Source of the DNA: Nannocystis pusilla
Lineage (GTDB): Bacteria; Myxococcota_A; Polyangia; Nannocystales; Nannocystaceae
DNA length: 64,000 bases
Assembly: GCF_020073745.1 (NCBI RefSeq)
Contig: NZ_JAIRAU010000019.1
Location: 62,001-126,000 of the forward strand
Direction of reading: 5' to 3'
Shown here: one piece after another, positions 61,582 through 64,000 of the stretch
Position numbering within the stretch: position 1 is the first letter of the stretch
How the letters are laid out: the number at the start of each line of letters is the position of its first letter
Notes under the pieces: model-generated
Told to the model about the DNA's origin: nothing
The model's input: only the letters and a program-made list of their open reading frames with translations
Databases searched by the model: none
Position numbers and translations under genes: made by a program

Positions 61582-63714
61582 TCACCGGGTGTTCAGCGCC
61601 GGGAAGTCGAGGAACCCGAGGTCGTGCTCCGCGAGGCACAGCGGCGCGGTCCCGGCGCGGACCGCCGCCGCGGCTCCAGAGTCGCCGGCGTGGTCGTGGG
61701 CCCGCGCCAGCAGCTCCGTGTCGCCGGCCGTCGCCGACGGATCGGCGGCGACGGCCGCGAGGTCGGCGATCGCCGTCGCCAGCGGGCGACACACGTCGGC
61801 TCCCCCATGCGCGCACACCCCTGCGGGCACGGCGTGGCGCGCGTGGGCCAGCTCGATGTACGCCAGGTCGCGGCGCAGGCGCACGCGCAGCGGATGCGCC
61901 TCCGGCAGCGCGGCGAGGGCCGTGGCGGCGCCGACCCACGCCTCCTCGCGCACGTCGTCGGTGTGCGGACCGGCCTCGAGCAGTTCGGCGGCGAGGACCC
62001 ACGCGCGCGCGGCGATGTCGGCGTGGCCGGTCGCGGCGGCGCGGCGGCCCAGCGCGACGGCGTCGACCAGCGAGTCGCGCGCGGGCAGCAACGGCCCGTG
62101 CAGGCCGGCGACGAGCAGCGAGAACCACGCCTCGTGGGCGGCGCGCGGGTCCTGGGCGCTCGGCACCGTCGTCACGAACCGGCGGGCGAGCTCGGCGTCG
62201 GGCGGGAAGCCCGTCTCGCGGGTCGCCGGGCGCGGGACGAACGCGCCGGCGTTGACGAGGCGCAGGTGCCACGCCTGGGCCCGCACCTCGGGCGGCGCCT
62301 CGCTGACCAGCGCGCGGTAGTTCACCGGCGCCGCGCAGTCGGCCAGCGCGGGCAGCAGCTCGCTGGCGGCCAGGCCGACGAGGCCGCCGAAGCTCGGCGC
62401 CTCGACGACAGCCTGCGCGAAGTCGGACAGCGCCGTCCGGCGATCGGCGAGGCAGGTCGCGGTCCAGACGTTCGGCTCCGGCGACTGGCAATACTCGCGC
62501 TGGGCGATCCGCCACTCGGCGGCGTAGGCGTCGATCGGCGCGAGCGCGAGACCTGTCTCGGCGGACATGGCCGCAGCGACCTGTCCGCGACGCCCGGCGT
62601 CCCACACCCCCCGCAGCGGCTCGGCCTCGCCGCAGTCGACGGGCAGCGGGAGGAGCGTCGGGGGCGGCCGGTCGGGCTCGGAGAGCAGCAAGCCGAGGCC
62701 GAGCAGCGCGCTCGCCCCCGTGACCGCCGCCACCATCGCCCTTCGCGGGGTCGCCCGCACGCCGCGCAGGGCGACCAGCAGCGCCGACATATCGGGCCAG
62801 CGGCGCGCCGGGTCGACCGCGAGGGCGCGCCGCAGCACCGCGAGCACCCGCGCCGGCACGCCGCGCTTCATCGGGTGGATCGCGCCGCGCTCGATCGCCG
62901 CCAGCAGCGCGCCGATCGTCTCACCGCGGAACGGCCGGTGACCGGCGAGCGCCTCGTAGACCACGACGGCGAACGAGAACTGGTCGCTGGCCGGGGTCGC
63001 CGCTTCGCCGCGGAACTGCTCCGGCGCCATGTAGGCCGGCGTCCCGAGCAGCACGTCCGTGCGCGTCAGCGGCTGGTCGAGCAGCAGGGCGCCGTCGCTG
63101 GCGGTGCGCTCGAGCTCCTCGGCGACGGCGCTGCTGCGCGCGAGCCCGAAGTCGGAGATCCGGGCCCGGGCGCCGCTCATCAGCACGTTGGCGGGCTTGA
63201 AGTCGCGGTGGACCAGGCCGGCGGCGTGGGCGGCGGCGAGGCCGTCCCCGGCCTGCGCGAGCACGCCGAGGACCTCCTGCCAGCCGCGCGGCCGGGCGCG
63301 CAGCCAGACGTCGAGCGTGCCGCCGTCGACATACTCCATCGCCAGATAGACCTGCCCGCCGTTCACCCCGGCCTCGTGGACCGCCACCACGTTGGGGTGC
63401 TGCAGCCGCGCCATCGCCTGCGCCTCGCGCAGCAGACGCTCGGTCGCGTGCGCGCCGGCCGTCGTCGGCTGGATCAGCTTCAGCGCGACGGTCCGCCCGA
63501 GCTGCGGGTCGGTCGCCGCGTAAACCACTCCCATGCCGCCGGAGCCGAGCAAGCGCTGGACCTGGAACCGCCCGATCACGAGGGCCGGCGCCGCGTCGCC
63601 GAACAGCACGGCCGCGACCTGGCGGCGCACCTGGTCGATCGGCGCCAGCGGGCCGGGCGCGGCGGTCAGGCGGACGGTGGGGGGCACGGGGATCAGGGTC
63701 GCACGCGTGTGCAC
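61582..63714 (-). CDS. Ser/Thr protein kinase with Cys-containing ectodomain
   Basis: About 710 residues from GTG 63714 (GTG 63723 and 63732 are alternatives). The kinase domain has GSGGMGVVY (57-65), Lys79, HRDFKPAN (Asp171), DFG 188-190 and MAPEQ. A transmembrane helix (VAAVTGASALLGLGLLL) is followed by the same C...W...R...YAAEW...C...C pattern as in the other TPR kinases and a long helical tail. The N-terminal IDQVRRQVAAVLFGDAAPAL resembles that of the kinase at 53669. It is divergent from a sigma-factor gene with about 98 bases between starts. Confidence 0.9.
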   Translation of the reverse strand: MHTRATLIPVPPTVRLTAAPGPLAPIDQVRRQVAAVLFGDAAPALVIGRFQVQRLLGSGGMGVVYAATDPQLGRTVALKLIQPTTAGAHATERLLREAQAMARLQHPNVVAVHEAGVNGGQVYLAMEYVDGGTLDVWLRARPRGWQEVLGVLAQAGDGLAAAHAAGLVHRDFKPANVLMSGARARISDFGLARSSAVAEELERTASDGALLLDQPLTRTDVLLGTPAYMAPEQFRGEAATPASDQFSFAVVVYEALAGHRPFRGETIGALLAAIERGAIHPMKRGVPARVLAVLRRALAVDPARRWPDMSALLVALRGVRATPRRAMVAAVTGASALLGLGLLLSEPDRPPPTLLPLPVDCGEAEPLRGVWDAGRRGQVAAAMSAETGLALAPIDAYAAEWRIAQREYCQSPEPNVWTATCLADRRTALSDFAQAVVEAPSFGGLVGLAASELLPALADCAAPVNYRALVSEAPPEVRAQAWHLRLVNAGAFVPRPATRETGFPPDAELARRFVTTVPSAQDPRAAHEAWFSLLVAGLHGPLLPARDSLVDAVALGRRAAATGHADIAARAWVLAAELLEAGPHTDDVREEAWVGAATALAALPEAHPLRVRLRRDLAYIELAHARHAVPAGVCAHGGADVCRPLATAIADLAAVAADPSATAGDTELLARAHDHAGDSGAAAAVRAGTAPLCLAEHDLGFLDFPALNTR

Positions 63715-63812
63715 GAAGGTCACCTCGAGCACGACGTTCCCGATCCCGTCCCGGCGATCACGGACCCTCTCGATTTTTCTTCGGGCGCCCCCGCGCCGCG
63801 ATACCGTCGCCC

Positions 63813-64000
63813 GGTGGAAAGCGACGAGGTGCTCCTCTCCGCCTGGCGCGGCGGCGACGCAAAGGCCGGCCGGACGCTCTTCGCGCGGCACGTCGACGGC
63901 GTGACGCGATTCTTCTTCAGCAAGGTCCAGACCGGCGTCGAGGACCTGGTCCAGCGCACCTTCCTCGCCCTGCTCGAGCGCACCGAGGCGCCCGAGGCCG
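63813..64000 (+). CDS. ECF-type sigma factor, 5' part (runs off window)
   Basis: 62 residues are visible from GTG 63813: ESDEVLLSAWRGGDAKAGRT, LFARHVDGVTRFFFSKVQTG, VEDLVQRTFLALLER. They align with the sigma factor at 59723 (ASDEELLTAWRAGDRAAGDS, LLARHFDAVCRFFYYKV, DLIQQTFLAM), so this is its paralogue. TACCGT lies 5 bases before the GTG, suggesting a leaderless mRNA. It is divergent from the kinase gene. Confidence 0.88.

Noticed and set aside
1..64000. CRISPR arrays, tRNA/rRNA genes, insertion sequences
   Set aside because: I looked for regularly spaced repeats, cloverleaf-like segments and transposase motifs and found none that could be supported by reading alone.

Overview
The window is very GC-rich (roughly 70% or more) and reads as a chromosomal segment of a myxobacterium, most likely from the Nannocystis-like branch. 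This rests on a Myxococcales-type sigma-70 factor, several Ser/Thr kinases with TPR tails, a MYXO-CTERM-like anchor, a beta/gamma-crystallin protein, a DUF4388/roadblock gene set, and many lipoproteins with Thr/Ser/Asp/Gly-rich linkers. No tRNA, rRNA, CRISPR array or insertion sequence was recognised.

Layout. 1-4986: 5' part of a nonribosomal peptide synthetase on the minus strand, running off the window. 5.5-8.3 kb: two lipoproteins. 8.65-10.76 kb: a tight DUF4388 / roadblock / roadblock / protoglobin operon. 10.85-12.08 kb: ArsR regulator plus double SRPBCC protein behind a palindromic operator. 12.18-13.09 kb: two AhpD-like genes, one interrupted by an in-frame TGA exactly where the second Cys of the CxxC motif belongs and followed by a SECIS-like hairpin, so probably a selenoprotein. 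13.4-23.7 kb: Fis-type regulator, two kinases (one with an anti-sigma zinc finger), a secreted crystallin-fold protein, a sigma factor and small exported proteins. 24-34 kb: lipoproteins, a leucine-rich protein, membrane proteins, an FAD desaturase-like enzyme and an isochorismatase-fold hydrolase.

34.1-44.5 kb is a long minus-strand operon for heptose/LPS-type glycan assembly: four family-9 glycosyltransferase-like genes (one only half length), one family-2 transferase, two family-4/1 transferases, HldE, GmhB, an SDR, and a glycosyltransferase fused to GmhA. Three of the ADP-heptose pathway activities are present; HldD is not in view. 44.5-52.6 kb holds hemerythrin, EEP hydrolase, DUF2795, SDR, FAD oxidoreductase, lipoprotein genes and a tandem pair of dienelactone-hydrolase-like genes. 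53.4-56.2 kb is a rearranged kinase locus: an intact kinase flanked on both sides by opposite-strand fragments of a paralogue. 56.3-64 kb has an EEP/FG-GAP surface protein, a coiled-coil membrane protein, an ECF-type sigma factor, a TerB/Coq4-like protein, a fourth kinase and the start of another sigma factor divergent from it.

Two patterns cross the whole window. A palindromic element (core GACATGTC, often a hairpin such as TGTCC-TTAC-GGACA) recurs far more often than composition predicts, commonly at gene 3' ends. Many genes also carry a TAnnnT box only 5-11 bases before the start codon, suggesting leaderless transcripts.
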